Both the position numbers and the translations under genes were made by a program. From Microbacterium sp. VKM Ac-2923 (lineage in GTDB: Bacteria > Actinomycetota > Actinomycetes > Actinomycetales > Microbacteriaceae): a DNA stretch of 64,000 nt. The notes below the pieces were generated by a model, which saw nothing but the letters and a program-made list of their open reading frames with translations, had not been told where the DNA came from and ran no database searches. Shown one piece after another: positions 1-8,836 of this stretch. The stretch lies in contig NZ_JALGRP010000003.1 of the NCBI RefSeq assembly GCF_022815605.1, forward strand, positions 186,001 to 250,000, given 5' to 3'. The first letter of the stretch is position 1. Every line of letters begins with the position of its first letter.

Positions 1-166
1 TTCGGTGGCCGTGTGCGGGGGGCTGGCGCCGGCTTCGTGCGTCGCGATGCTCGCAGCCGCGCACGTTCCTCGCAGCTCTCGACCCACACCCTGCGAGGAT
101 CGCGCGTCTTTCCGAGCATGGTGCGTGTGTGAGGCGATGAACGCCGCACGAAACGCCATAGAGACG
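1..166. other. No gene recognised at window edge
   Basis: I see no convincing coding frame, RNA or repeat here. Reading frames crossing this stretch lack recognisable protein motifs. It lies downstream of rpsD on the minus strand and may hold the promoter or 3' end of a gene outside the window. Confidence 0.4.
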
Positions 167-199
167 ACGAAGGGCGCCGGGAGACCCGACGCCCTTCGT
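167..199 (-). terminator. Hairpin terminator after rpsD
   Basis: A perfect 10-bp stem (167-176 with 190-199, arm ACGAAGGGCG) encloses a 13-nt loop. It starts 13 nt after the rpsD stop codon. There is no strong U-run, as is common for GC-rich actinobacterial terminators. Confidence 0.6.
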
Positions 200-211
200 T
201 GCTCGCTGGGA

Positions 212-841
212 TCAGCGGGCGGCGTAGTACTCGACGACGAGCTGCACGTCACACGTGACGGGAACCTCGGCGCGCTTGGGCCGACGGAGCAGGCGGGCCT
301 GCAGCGTCGACAGGTCGACCTCGATGTAGCCCGGGACGGGGGGCAGCACTTCGGCGTGTCCACCGGCGGCGGCGACCTGGAAGGGCTCGAGGCCCTCGCT
401 CTTGGTCTTGACGTGGATCAGCTGGTTCGGCTTGACGCGGAACGACGGGCGGTCCACGAGCTGGCCGTCGACCATGATGTGACGGTGCACGACGAGCTGG
501 CGAGCCTGCGCGGTGGTGCGGGCGAAGCCGGCGCGCACGACGAGGGCGTCCAGACGCATCTCGAGCAGCTCGACCAGGTTCTCACCGGTCAGGCCGTCGG
601 TACGACGCGCCTCGTTGAACGCGATGCGCAGCTGCTTCTCGCGGATGCCGTACTGCTCGCGCAGACGCTGCTTCTCGCGCAGACGGACGGCGTAGTCGCT
701 GTCGGCCTTGCGCTTGGTGCGGCCGTGCTCGCCCGGAGCGTAGGGACGCTTCTCGAGGTAGCGGGCGGCCTTGGGGGTGAGCGCGATGCCGAGGGCTCGC
801 GACAGACGCACCTTGCGGCGGTCCTGAGACTTCGTGGTCAC
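212..841 (-). CDS. rpsD: 30S ribosomal protein S4
   Basis: S4 is a primary 16S rRNA-binding protein that nucleates assembly of the 30S body. The 209-aa product has the family length, with the basic N-terminal domain followed by the S4 RNA-binding fold (around LDALVVRAGFARTTAQARQLVVHRHI). I chose the GTG start at 841 because GGAAGGAG sits 7 nt upstream and the protein then begins VTTKSQDRRK, as expected for S4; the longer frame upstream is not S4-like. The gene is monocistronic, with an extended -10 at 991-999 and a hairpin in a leader of about 145 nt, which could support S4 autoregulation, though no experiment is visible here. Confidence 0.97.
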   Translation of the reverse strand: MTTKSQDRRKVRLSRALGIALTPKAARYLEKRPYAPGEHGRTKRKADSDYAVRLREKQRLREQYGIREKQLRIAFNEARRTDGLTGENLVELLEMRLDALVVRAGFARTTAQARQLVVHRHIMVDGQLVDRPSFRVKPNQLIHVKTKSEGLEPFQVAAAGGHAEVLPPVPGYIEVDLSTLQARLLRRPKRAEVPVTCDVQLVVEYYAAR

Positions 842-911
842 GAAGTGCTCCTTCCGATGACGCGGCCGCGCCTTTCGCGGCTCGCGGGCGTATCGCCCCC
901 TTCCGCCCGAT

Positions 912-937
912 CCGGGGCGCACGCCGTGGCGCACCGG
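912..937 (-). promoter_or_regulatory. Hairpin in the rpsD leader
   Basis: On the minus strand CCGG-G-GCGC pairs with GCGC-A-CCGG around an 8-nt loop, with one mismatch. It lies between the rpsD -10 element and its start codon. S4 represses its own mRNA in several bacteria, so this is a candidate autoregulatory structure; that role is inferred only from position. Confidence 0.35.
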
Positions 938-990
938 ATGGTGATCACTGGAAGGAGGGGATGCCCGAAAACCCTGTTTCGAGCCGATTC

Positions 991-999
991 ATACTATCA
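991..999 (-). promoter_or_regulatory. Extended -10 promoter element for rpsD
   Basis: The minus strand reads TGATAGTAT, an extended -10 (TGnTAnnnT), in an otherwise GC-rich gap between rarA and rpsD. No clear -35 is seen. It implies a leader of roughly 145 nt before the rpsD GTG. Confidence 0.5.
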
Positions 1000-1028
1000 G
1001 AGCGGACCGTGAGGCCCTGGCGGGGCGT

Positions 1029-2489
1029 TCACGAGCCGTCGAGGATGCGACGGATCTTCTCGAACCGCGCCGACACGTCGCGCTCGGCGCCGTGGTTCGT
1101 GGGCGCGTAGTAGCGGCGGCCACGGAGCTCGTCGGGGAGGTACTGCTGCGCGACGATGCCGATCTCGCTGTCGTGGGCGTATTTGTAACCCTTGCCGTGG
1201 CCGAGGCGTTTCGCCCCGGGGTAGTGCGCATCGCGGAGGTGCATCGGCACACGGCCGAAGCCGCCGGCGCGTACGTCGGCGATGGCGGCGTTGATGGCGT
1301 TGTAGGCGGCGTTCGATTTGGCCGTCGTGGCGAGATAGACGGTCGCCTCGGCGAGCGGGATCCGCCCCTCGGGCATGCCGATGAACGCCACGGCGTCGGC
1401 GGCGGCGACCGCGATCTGCAGCGCCTGGGGATCGGCCATGCCGATGTCCTCGGCCGCGCTGATCACGAGGCGGCGGGCGATGAAGCGCGGGTCCTCCCCC
1501 GCCTCGATCATGCGCGCGAGGTAGTGGATCGCGGCGTCCGGGTCGGACCCTCGCACCGACTTGATGAAGGCACTGATGACGTCGTAGTGCTCGTCGCCCT
1601 GGCGGTCGTAGCGCAGCAGGGCGCGGTCGACGGCCTGGGCGATGTGGTCGGCGGTGATGGTCGGCACGTGCGCGGTGTCGTCGGTCGCGGCATCCGTCTC
1701 GTCGGCGGCGGCATCTTCGCCGTCATCGGTGTCGGCGTCGTCATCGTCGCGGCCCGCATCGTCACCGCCGTCATCGTCGCCACCGCGCGCCGTCGGAGCG
1801 GGCGCGTCGACGTCGCCCGCCACGGAGGCCGCCGCCTCGAGGGCCGTGAGCGCGCGCCGGGCATCTCCCGACGCGAGACGCACCAGGGCGGCGCGGGCCT
1901 CGTCGTCGAGGATGACCCGGCCGTCGAGACCCCTCGGGTCGGTGACGGCGCGGTCGACGAGTGCTCCGAGGTCGTCGTCGCCGAGAGGGCGGAGCGTGAG
2001 GAGCAAGGACCGTGACAGGAGGGGGGAGATGACCGAGAAAGAGGGGTTCTCGGTGGTCGCCGCGATGAGGACGACCCACCCGTTCTCGACACCGGGGAGC
2101 AGTGCGTCCTGTTGGGCCTTGGTGAAACGGTGGATCTCGTCGAGGAACAGGATGGTCGACTGACCGTAGAGGTCGCGCTGATTCAACGCCTCTTGCATGA
2201 CCTCGCGTACGTCTTTGACTCCGGCAGTGATGGCCGAGAGCTCGACGAACCGGCGCCCCGATGACCGGGCGATCGCCTGCGCGAGCGTGGTCTTACCCGT
2301 GCCGGGCGGCCCCCACAGGATGACGGAGACGGCGGATCCGGATGCCGAGGAGTCGGTCGTGGCGAGGGTGACCAGCGGTGATCCGGGACGCAGCAGATGC
2401 CCCTGGCCGGCGACCTCGTCGAGACTCACCGGTCGCATGCGCACGGCGAGGGGCGTCTGGCCCTGGAAGAGCGCCGAAGGAGGGGTCAC
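1029..2489 (-). CDS. rarA: Replication-associated recombination protein A (AAA+ ATPase)
   Basis: RarA/MgsA is a clamp-loader-like AAA+ ATPase that acts at stalled replication forks. The 486-aa product shows Walker [10 protein letters not shown] at residues 60-68, Walker [11 protein letters not shown], sensor motif AATTENPSF, and the C-terminal RarA/WRNIP1 region ([19 protein letters not shown]). An insertion rich in Asp, Glu, Ala and Thr of about 50 residues (around 220-272) interrupts the region after the AAA+ core and makes the protein longer than the usual 430-450 aa. The GTG start at 2489 has only a weak SD (GGAA). It is divergent from the small membrane protein gene at 2619. Confidence 0.93.
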   Translation of the reverse strand: MTPPSALFQGQTPLAVRMRPVSLDEVAGQGHLLRPGSPLVTLATTDSSASGSAVSVILWGPPGTGKTTLAQAIARSSGRRFVELSAITAGVKDVREVMQEALNQRDLYGQSTILFLDEIHRFTKAQQDALLPGVENGWVVLIAATTENPSFSVISPLLSRSLLLTLRPLGDDDLGALVDRAVTDPRGLDGRVILDDEARAALVRLASGDARRALTALEAAASVAGDVDAPAPTARGGDDDGGDDAGRDDDDADTDDGEDAAADETDAATDDTAHVPTITADHIAQAVDRALLRYDRQGDEHYDVISAFIKSVRGSDPDAAIHYLARMIEAGEDPRFIARRLVISAAEDIGMADPQALQIAVAAADAVAFIGMPEGRIPLAEATVYLATTAKSNAAYNAINAAIADVRAGGFGRVPMHLRDAHYPGAKRLGHGKGYKYAHDSEIGIVAQQYLPDELRGRRYYAPTNHGAERDVSARFEKIRRILDGS

Positions 2490-2618
2490 CGTTCCAGGCT
2501 AACCGGGGCGTCCGACATCGAGCCCGTCGCGCTCGACGACGGCGGTCTCACGGCCGCACGGCGGGGAGAGTCGGGGTTTGTAGGATCGAGGGGCCCGGAC
2601 GGGGCGGAGGAGGTCGAT

Positions 2619-2915
2619 GTGGCGACGCGCGGGAAAGACCGGCAGACCCGGGAGCAGCGGGAGCGTGCACGTGCCTATCAGGCGCGTGTCGAACTCCACG
2701 AGCGGCAGGGGCGCCGACGCGCACGCGACAACGTGACCGCTCTCGTCGTCGGCCTGGTCGTCATCCTGGGGGCGGTCGGATCGCAGACGGCGTACTTCGC
2801 CGCCGGTCCCGGAGCGCCCGAACCCGTCCCCTCGACGACGCCGGCCCCCGACGCCCCGGCGTCGGAGGCGCCGACAAGCCCCACCCCGGATGCCACGGAG
2901 ACCACCGCACCGTGA
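2619..2915 (+). CDS. Small single-pass membrane protein, unknown function
   Basis: I do not assign a function. The 98-aa product has a charged cytoplasmic head (about residues 1-38, rich in Arg, Glu and Gln), one hydrophobic segment (about 39-60) and a Pro/Thr/Ser/Ala-rich tail that would lie outside the membrane. The GTG start at 2619 is supported by GGAGG 5-10 nt upstream; longer in-frame extensions run antisense into rarA and are less likely. The basic head followed by one membrane segment resembles the N-terminus of actinobacterial membrane-anchored cyclophilins found near rel and DUF349 genes, but no cyclophilin domain follows. Whether it is a truncated relative is speculative. Confidence 0.65.
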   Translation: MATRGKDRQTREQRERARAYQARVELHERQGRRRARDNVTALVVGLVVILGAVGSQTAYFAAGPGAPEPVPSTTPAPDAPASEAPTSPTPDATETTAP

Positions 2916-2996
2916 TCCTGTGCCGTCGGGGCGGCTCATACTAGGCTCGGAGGGTCCTTCTCCCCCAGGCGGCTCTGCCGCGATGAGGTGCTATCC

Positions 2997-4757
2997 GTGT
3001 CTTCCGCTCCCACTCCCGAGACCTCCGACCCGCGCGACGCCGCGATCGACGCCGAGGTCGACGTTCCCCCCACGACCGAGGCCGACGTCTCCACCACGGC
3101 CGACGACGAAACTGCTTCCGTCGCCGGCGAAGGCGAGACCACGGATGCCGCGTCCGACGCCGTCATCGCGGCCGAGCCGGCCGAAGAGGGTGAGCCCGTC
3201 ACCGACGGGGCTGAAGACTTCGCCGACACCCAGTCCTCGGCCGATGTGGACGGTGCGGCCGACTCCGTCGCCCTTGAGTCCTCAGCCGAGGCCGAGGCCG
3301 AATCACTTGTCGCGCCCGCCGCCGACGAAGAGGCTGAAGTGGACGCCGCGGCCGAAGAGCCCGCCGTCGACACCGAGTCTGCGGCGACCGCAGAGCCCGC
3401 CGCGGACGCCGAGCCCGCCGCGGACGCCGCGGACGCCGCGGCGGCCGAGCCGGCCGTCCCCGCACAGCCGGCGGCCCGCCCCGGACCGCGACTCCCCGGG
3501 CCGCCCCCCGGTGCGACCGCGTCGAAGACCTCGACCCAGCCGTGGGGCCGCGTCGATGACGACGGCACGGTCTCGGTCCGCGAGGGCGACGAGTGGCGTG
3601 AGGTCGGGCAGTACCCCGACGGCACGCCCGCCGAGGCGCTCGCCTACTACCAGCGCAAGTTCTCCGACCTGGCCGGCGAGGTCACGCTCGTCGAGACCCG
3701 TCACCGCCGAGGTGGCGCGTCGGCATCCGATCTGCGCTCTACGGCCACGTCCCTTCGCGCGAAGCTGGACGGGGCCGCCGCCGTCGGTGACCTCGCCGCC
3801 CTCATCGAACGCGTCGATGCTCTCACCGCCGAACTCGCCGAGGCGAGCGAGACCGAGGCCGTCGCGGCCAAGCAGGCCACCGAAGAAGCCGTGCGTGAGC
3901 GCACCGCCATCGTCGAAGAGGCCGAGGCTCTCGCTGCGCGCGACCCGCAGAGCGTGCAGTGGAAGCAGATGACCGCCGACATGGCCGCTCTGTTCGACCG
4001 GTGGCAGGCGCACCAGCAGAACGGTCCGCGCTTGTCGAAGTCGACCGCTCAGCAGCTGTGGCGACGCTTCCGTGACGCGCGGGCGACGGTCGACCGTCAC
4101 CGGCGAGAGTTCTTCTCGTCGCTCGATGAGACGCACAAGTCCGCTCGCGAGGCGAAGACGCGTCTCGTCGAACGCGCCGAGGCCCTCGCCCCGCGCGGCG
4201 AGGACGGCATCGGCGCGTACCGCGACCTTCTCGACGCCTGGAAGGCGTCAGGACGTGCCGGCCGCAAGATCGATGACGCGCTCTGGGCGCGCTTCAAGGC
4301 CGCCGGCGACGCCCTCTACGGCGCGCGCATCGAGCGCGAGTCCGCGGAGAACGAGGCATCCAAAGAGAAGATCGAGCAGAGGCGGGCGCTCCTCGAGGAG
4401 GCTGCGCCGATCGTCGACGAGAAGAACATCGCCACCGCGCGTCAGAAGCTCACGGCAATCCAACGTCGATGGGACGAGATCGGGCGCATCTTCCCTCGCG
4501 ACAAGGAGCGGGCGCTCGACGACGAACTGCGCAAGATCGAGCAGAGCGTGCGCACGCGCGAAGATGCCGACTGGAAGCGCAACGACCCCGAGCAGAAGGC
4601 GCGCGCCAACGACATGACGCGCCAGCTCACCGACGCGATCGACAAGCTCGAGGCCGAAGTCGCCGAGGCCGAAGCACGCGGCGACAAGCGCGCCGCCGCC
4701 CAGGCGAAAGATGCCCTCGAGGCACGCCGCACCTGGCTGCGCGCCCTCGGCGGCTGA
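2997..4757 (+). CDS. DUF349 domain-containing protein with acidic N-terminus
   Basis: Function is not established for this family. The 586-aa product begins with about 165 residues of low-complexity acidic sequence (Ala, Glu, Asp, Thr, Ser, with EPAADAEPAADAAD-like repeats). A short conserved segment (WGRVDDDGTVSVREGDEWREVGQYPDG) follows, then a long helical region of DUF349 repeats with W-K and W-R motifs spaced along coiled-coil-like helices. I prefer GTG 2997 because GAGG lies 9 nt upstream; GTG 2988 in the same frame is an alternative. DUF349 genes commonly sit near rel in actinobacteria, as here. The N-terminus is predicted disordered from composition. Confidence 0.88.
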   Translation: MSSAPTPETSDPRDAAIDAEVDVPPTTEADVSTTADDETASVAGEGETTDAASDAVIAAEPAEEGEPVTDGAEDFADTQSSADVDGAADSVALESSAEAEAESLVAPAADEEAEVDAAAEEPAVDTESAATAEPAADAEPAADAADAAAAEPAVPAQPAARPGPRLPGPPPGATASKTSTQPWGRVDDDGTVSVREGDEWREVGQYPDGTPAEALAYYQRKFSDLAGEVTLVETRHRRGGASASDLRSTATSLRAKLDGAAAVGDLAALIERVDALTAELAEASETEAVAAKQATEEAVRERTAIVEEAEALAARDPQSVQWKQMTADMAALFDRWQAHQQNGPRLSKSTAQQLWRRFRDARATVDRHRREFFSSLDETHKSAREAKTRLVERAEALAPRGEDGIGAYRDLLDAWKASGRAGRKIDDALWARFKAAGDALYGARIERESAENEASKEKIEQRRALLEEAAPIVDEKNIATARQKLTAIQRRWDEIGRIFPRDKERALDDELRKIEQSVRTREDADWKRNDPEQKARANDMTRQLTDAIDKLEAEVAEAEARGDKRAAAQAKDALEARRTWLRALGG

Positions 4758-4821
4758 TCGGTTCTCCACAGGATCGACGCTCCGGGCGTCACGGGCGACA
4801 TCACCCCGCCACACTGGCGGG

Positions 4822-5388
4822 ATGGTGTCGCCCTTCCTGTTCTTCGCCGACGAACGTCTTTCGCTCGCCGAACTGTCCGCCGCGTGCCTCGACGGTCTGC
4901 TCGTCCCTCTCGGAGCCGGCTACATGCCCGCCGATGCCGCTGAGACGCCCTGGATGCGCGCCCGCAGTCTGCAGCCGCTCCTCGGAGAGCGGTGGGCGGC
5001 CGTCCGCAGCAGTGCTGCCTGGATACACGGTGCGCGTGAGGAGGAGCCCACGGCCCACCACGTGCAGAGGGCCGGTGCGACACGCGTGCGGGCACGCTTC
5101 GACGCCCGCATCGTCTACCACGATGTCCGACTGGCCGCCGACGATGTTCAGACGATCGGCGGTGTCTCCGTGAGTTCCCCGGAGCGCACGCTCGTCGACC
5201 TGGCCCGGTCCGACGACGACATCGACGCCCACCTCGCACGCACCTGGGCCGGCGTGGACCCCCATGTGCGGACGTCTGCCGAGGCCTGGATCTCGCGGCA
5301 TCCGAGGTTCCCGTACGTCCGACGCGCGGCGACGCTCTTGAGCGGGGCGACAGATTCGCGGGAGTCAGAGATGTCGCGCCAGTCGTGA
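4822..5388 (+). CDS. AbiEi-antitoxin-like protein (putative)
   Basis: The 188-aa product resembles the many actinobacterial proteins annotated as type IV antitoxin AbiEi-like. The visible pattern is SSAAWIHGA, then HVQR, then IGGVSVSSPERTLVDLAR. In true AbiE systems AbiEi is a transcriptional repressor and antitoxin next to an AbiEii nucleotidyltransferase toxin. No such toxin lies beside this gene: its neighbours are DUF349 and rel. It could equally be a solitary member of the fold with another role. The ATG at 4822 starts the conserved protein; the SD is weak. The family call is by motif impression only. Confidence 0.55.
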   Translation: MVSPFLFFADERLSLAELSAACLDGLLVPLGAGYMPADAAETPWMRARSLQPLLGERWAAVRSSAAWIHGAREEEPTAHHVQRAGATRVRARFDARIVYHDVRLAADDVQTIGGVSVSSPERTLVDLARSDDDIDAHLARTWAGVDPHVRTSAEAWISRHPRFPYVRRAATLLSGATDSRESEMSRQS

Positions 5389-5483
5389 TCGGTGCGCCGG
5401 TCAGCGGATGACGTGAGACGAGACACGCAGCCCTGTCGACCTTCGCCCTGCTCGAAGCAATGCCACGAAGCTCGGCAACCCGA

Positions 5484-7733
5484 TCAAGACGACGTGACGC
5501 GGTACACGTCGTAGACCGCGTCGATGCGGCGGACGGCGTTGAGCACCCGGTCGAGGTGCACGGTGTCGCCCATCTCGAACACGAATTTGCTGAGGGCCAG
5601 CCGATCATTCGTCGTCGACACCGTGGCCGACAGGATGTTGACGTGGTGCTCACTGAGGACGCGCGTGACGTCGCTGAGCAGACCCGAGCGATCGAGTGCC
5701 TCGACCTGGATCTGAACCAGGAAGACGCTCTTCGTGGTGGGGGCCCACTCGACGTCGATCAGACGGTCAGGCTCCTCTTTCAGGGATTTGACGTTGGTGC
5801 AGTCGCCGCGGTGCACCGACACGCCGCTTCCGCGCGTCACGAAGCCGACGATCTCGTCGCCGGGGACCGGCGTGCAGCACTTCGCGAGCTTCACGAGGAT
5901 GTCGGGGGCACCGCGAACGAGCACGCCCGAATCTCCGCCGCGCGGGGCACGGCTGCGTCCGACGGGGATGTCGATGGGCCCGGTGTTCGTCTCCTCGACG
6001 CTGACGAGGGCGGTGACCTTCTCGATCACGGACTGCGTCGAGACGTGTCCCTCGCCGACGGCGGCGTACAACGCCGAGACGTCTTCGTAGTGGAACAGGC
6101 GCGCGACCTCGGTGAAGGAGTCCTGGCTCATCAGCCGCTGCAGCGGCAGGTTCTGCCGACGCATGGCGCGGGCGATGGAGTCCTTGCCCTGCTCGATCGC
6201 CTCTTCGCGGCGCTCCTTGGTGAACCACCCACGGATCTTGTTGCGCGCACGGGTGCTCTTGACGAAGCCGAGCCAGTCCTGGCTGGGCCCGGCGTCGGGG
6301 TTCTTCGACGTGAACACCTCGACCACGTCGCCGCTCTGGAGCGCGGATTCGAGCGGCACAAGGCGTCCGTTGACCTTCGCACCCATGGTGCGGTGACCGA
6401 TTTCGGTGTGCACGGCGTAGGCGAAGTCGACGGGAGTGGCACCGGTGGGCAGACCCACGACGCGTCCCTTCGGCGTGAAGACGTAGACCTCTTTGGCGCC
6501 GATCTCGAAGCGGAGCGAGTCGAGGAACTCCCCCGGGTCGGCCGTCTCGGCCTGCCAGTCGGAGATGTGGGCGATCCAGGCCATGTCGGCGTCGACGGAC
6601 TTCGCATCCGTCTTGCCGCCGGCCATCCGCTCCTTGTACTTCCAGTGAGCGGCCACACCGAACTCGGCCTGCTGATGCATCTCGTGCGTGCGGATCTGAA
6701 TCTCGACCGTGCGACCGCCCGGACCGATCACCGTCGTGTGAAGCGACTGGTACAGATTGAACTTGGGCGTGGCGATGTAGTCCTTGAAGCGCCCGGGCAG
6801 CGGGGTCCATCGGGCGTGGATCGCGCCCAGCACCGCGTAGCAGTCGCGCACGGTACCCACGAGGATACGGATGCCGATGAGGTCGTAGATGTCGTCGAAC
6901 TCACGGCCCCGCACGACCATCTTCTGGTACACGGAGTACAGCTGCTTCGGTCGGCCCATGACCCGGCCGCGCACACGAAGCTCGCGCAGGTCGGCATCGA
7001 CGGCGTCGATCACGTTCTGGACGTATTGCTCGCGCTGAGGGGTGCGCTGACGGACGAGGCTTTCGATCTCGGCGTAGAGCTTGGGATGCATGACGGCGAA
7101 CGAGAGATCCTCGAGCTCGCTCTTGATCGCCTGGATGCCGAGCCGGTGCGCGAGGGGCGCGTAGATCTCGAGCGTTTCGGTGGCCTTCTTCGCCGCCTTG
7201 TGCGGGGGTACGAAGCCCCAGGTGCGTGCGTTGTGGAGGCGGTCGGCAAGCTTGATGAGCAGCACGCGGATGTCTTTCGACATCGCGACGATCATCTTGC
7301 GGACGGTCTCGGCCTGCGCGCTGTCGCCGTACTTGACCTTGTCGAGTTTGGTCACGCCGTCGACCAGCATGGCCACCTCGTCGCCGAAGTCGGCGGCGAG
7401 CTCGTCGAGGGGGTAGCCCGTGTCTTCCACCGTGTCGTGCAGTAAGGCCGCGGCGATGGCCTTCGGCCCGAGCCCGAGCTCGGCCAGGATCTGTGCGACG
7501 GCGAGCGGATGGGTGATGTACGGCTCACCGCTCTGCCGCTTCTGCCCGTCGTGCGCCTTGTCGGCGACGGCGTAGGCACGCTCGACGATCGCCAGGTCGC
7601 CCTTGGGATGGTGCGTGCGCACGGTGCGCAAGAGCTTGTCGACGTCGTCGCGGCGGGCGGCGCGCGAGAAGATGCGCGGCACGAGCCGTCGCAACGAGGA
7701 CGGCGGCGGCGCAGAGGACGCGGTCTCGGTCAT
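5484..7733 (-). CDS. rel: Bifunctional (p)ppGpp synthetase/hydrolase
   Basis: This cytoplasmic enzyme makes and degrades the stringent-response alarmone. The 749-aa product has the full long-RSH architecture: an HD hydrolase domain with HD at residues 99-100 and the EDTG loop intact; a synthetase domain ([18 protein letters not shown] and [20 protein letters not shown]); TGS ([28 protein letters not shown]); a zinc-finger region with CC ([12 protein letters not shown]); and a C-terminal ACT domain. ATG 7733 is chosen because AGGGAG lies 8 nt upstream; GTG 7739 would overlap it. Both catalytic halves look intact. It is the only such gene in the window. Confidence 0.97.
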   Translation of the reverse strand: MTETASSAPPPSSLRRLVPRIFSRAARRDDVDKLLRTVRTHHPKGDLAIVERAYAVADKAHDGQKRQSGEPYITHPLAVAQILAELGLGPKAIAAALLHDTVEDTGYPLDELAADFGDEVAMLVDGVTKLDKVKYGDSAQAETVRKMIVAMSKDIRVLLIKLADRLHNARTWGFVPPHKAAKKATETLEIYAPLAHRLGIQAIKSELEDLSFAVMHPKLYAEIESLVRQRTPQREQYVQNVIDAVDADLRELRVRGRVMGRPKQLYSVYQKMVVRGREFDDIYDLIGIRILVGTVRDCYAVLGAIHARWTPLPGRFKDYIATPKFNLYQSLHTTVIGPGGRTVEIQIRTHEMHQQAEFGVAAHWKYKERMAGGKTDAKSVDADMAWIAHISDWQAETADPGEFLDSLRFEIGAKEVYVFTPKGRVVGLPTGATPVDFAYAVHTEIGHRTMGAKVNGRLVPLESALQSGDVVEVFTSKNPDAGPSQDWLGFVKSTRARNKIRGWFTKERREEAIEQGKDSIARAMRRQNLPLQRLMSQDSFTEVARLFHYEDVSALYAAVGEGHVSTQSVIEKVTALVSVEETNTGPIDIPVGRSRAPRGGDSGVLVRGAPDILVKLAKCCTPVPGDEIVGFVTRGSGVSVHRGDCTNVKSLKEEPDRLIDVEWAPTTKSVFLVQIQVEALDRSGLLSDVTRVLSEHHVNILSATVSTTNDRLALSKFVFEMGDTVHLDRVLNAVRRIDAVYDVYRVTSS

Positions 7734-7780
7734 CGACACCTCTCCCTACGGCCAGTCGATCAAGTCTACGCTCCGACGAG

Positions 7781-7811
7781 GTGAGGCCCCGACCTCAGGT
7801 CGGGGCCTCAC
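7781..7811 (-). terminator. Strong hairpin after secF
   Basis: A perfect 15-bp palindrome (7781-7795 with 7797-7811, arm GTGAGGCCCCGACCT) lies 38 nt past the secF stop. The innermost pairs must open to form a loop. It is well placed to end the long pdxS-to-secF transcript. Confidence 0.8.
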
Positions 7812-7849
7812 CGGTGCTGTCGCAGCCGTGCGGGGGCTGAGGTCCGGTC

Positions 7850-8836
7850 TCAGACCGGGACACCCGCCTTTTCGCGAGCAACGAGGACACGCGAATCGCG
7901 CTGAGCGACCGGCTTCTCTTTCTCGCGGAGCAGTGCGTACATCGGGACCGCGACGAACAGCGTCGAGTACGCCGCGACGATCGTGCCGACGAAGATCGAC
8001 AGCGAGATGTCGCTGAGCGTGCGCGCACCGAGCGGGACACCGATGAAGAGGATCGCACCGACGGGCAGGATCGCGACCACGGTGGTGTTGATCGAGCGGA
8101 TCAACGTCTGGTTGGCGGCGAGGTTGACCGATTCGGCGAACGTTCGACCGGAGATCTCGCCGTCTTCTCTGGTGTTCTCTCGCACCTTGTCGAACACGAC
8201 GGTGGTGTCGTAGAGCGCATAGGAGAGGATCGTCAAGAAGCCGATGACGGCGGCCGGCGAGATCTCGAATCCGAACACGGCGTACACGCCGATCGTGATG
8301 ACGAGCACGTCGACCAGTCCGATGATGGCCGCGACCGACATCTTCCAGGTGCGGAAGTACAGCGCCAGGATGAGGAACGTCAGCGCCAGGAAGATGGACA
8401 GACCCCACAGCGACTGACGCGTGACGTCCTCACCCCAGGTCGGGCCGATGAACGAGTTCGTGATCTCGGCTGCGGGCACGTCGTACGCGGTGGCCAGGGC
8501 GGCCGACACGGCCTGCGTCTCGTCGTTGTCGAGCTGGTCCGTCTGCACGCGCACGGCCTGGTCGTTGATCGTCGAGACGCGCGTGGTCGTTCCGGGCACG
8601 ACGGACGTCACGGCATCGGTCGCGAGAGCCTGATCGAGCAATGCCGGGTTCGACACGGTGAACTGTGCACCACCGGTGAACTCGATGGAGAACTGCACCG
8701 GTCGGAACAGGGGCACGAGAGCCGCGCCGATGACCAGGACGGCCGCGATGATGAACCAGAGGCGACGGCGCTGGACGAACGGGAAGGACGTCTTCCCGGA
8801 GTAGAGGTCGTTGCCGAGTTGCGTCATGGAGCGCAT
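7850..8836 (-). CDS. secF: Protein translocase subunit SecF
   Basis: SecF pairs with SecD in the membrane to use the proton gradient for late steps of Sec-dependent export. The 328-aa product has an N-terminal membrane segment, the periplasmic P4 domain (FSIEFTGGAQFTV), and a C-terminal five-helix RND-type bundle (FLTILSYALYDTTVVFDKVRENTRE; NTTVVAILPVGAILF). The ATG at 8836 shares one base with the secD stop (TGATG), and AAGGAGGGAG precedes it, so the two are translationally coupled. Its C-terminus is charged and short. Confidence 0.96.
   Translation of the reverse strand: MRSMTQLGNDLYSGKTSFPFVQRRRLWFIIAAVLVIGAALVPLFRPVQFSIEFTGGAQFTVSNPALLDQALATDAVTSVVPGTTTRVSTINDQAVRVQTDQLDNDETQAVSAALATAYDVPAAEITNSFIGPTWGEDVTRQSLWGLSIFLALTFLILALYFRTWKMSVAAIIGLVDVLVITIGVYAVFGFEISPAAVIGFLTILSYALYDTTVVFDKVRENTREDGEISGRTFAESVNLAANQTLIRSINTTVVAILPVGAILFIGVPLGARTLSDISLSIFVGTIVAAYSTLFVAVPMYALLREKEKPVAQRDSRVLVAREKAGVPV

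Noticed and set aside
5..1012. A 335-codon open frame on the plus strand over rpsD.
   Set aside because: It is antisense to rpsD; the translated sequence has no family motif and long antisense frames are normal at 70% GC.
4822..5388. A complete AbiE toxin-antitoxin system.
   Set aside because: Only the AbiEi-like protein is present; no nucleotidyltransferase toxin gene is adjacent.
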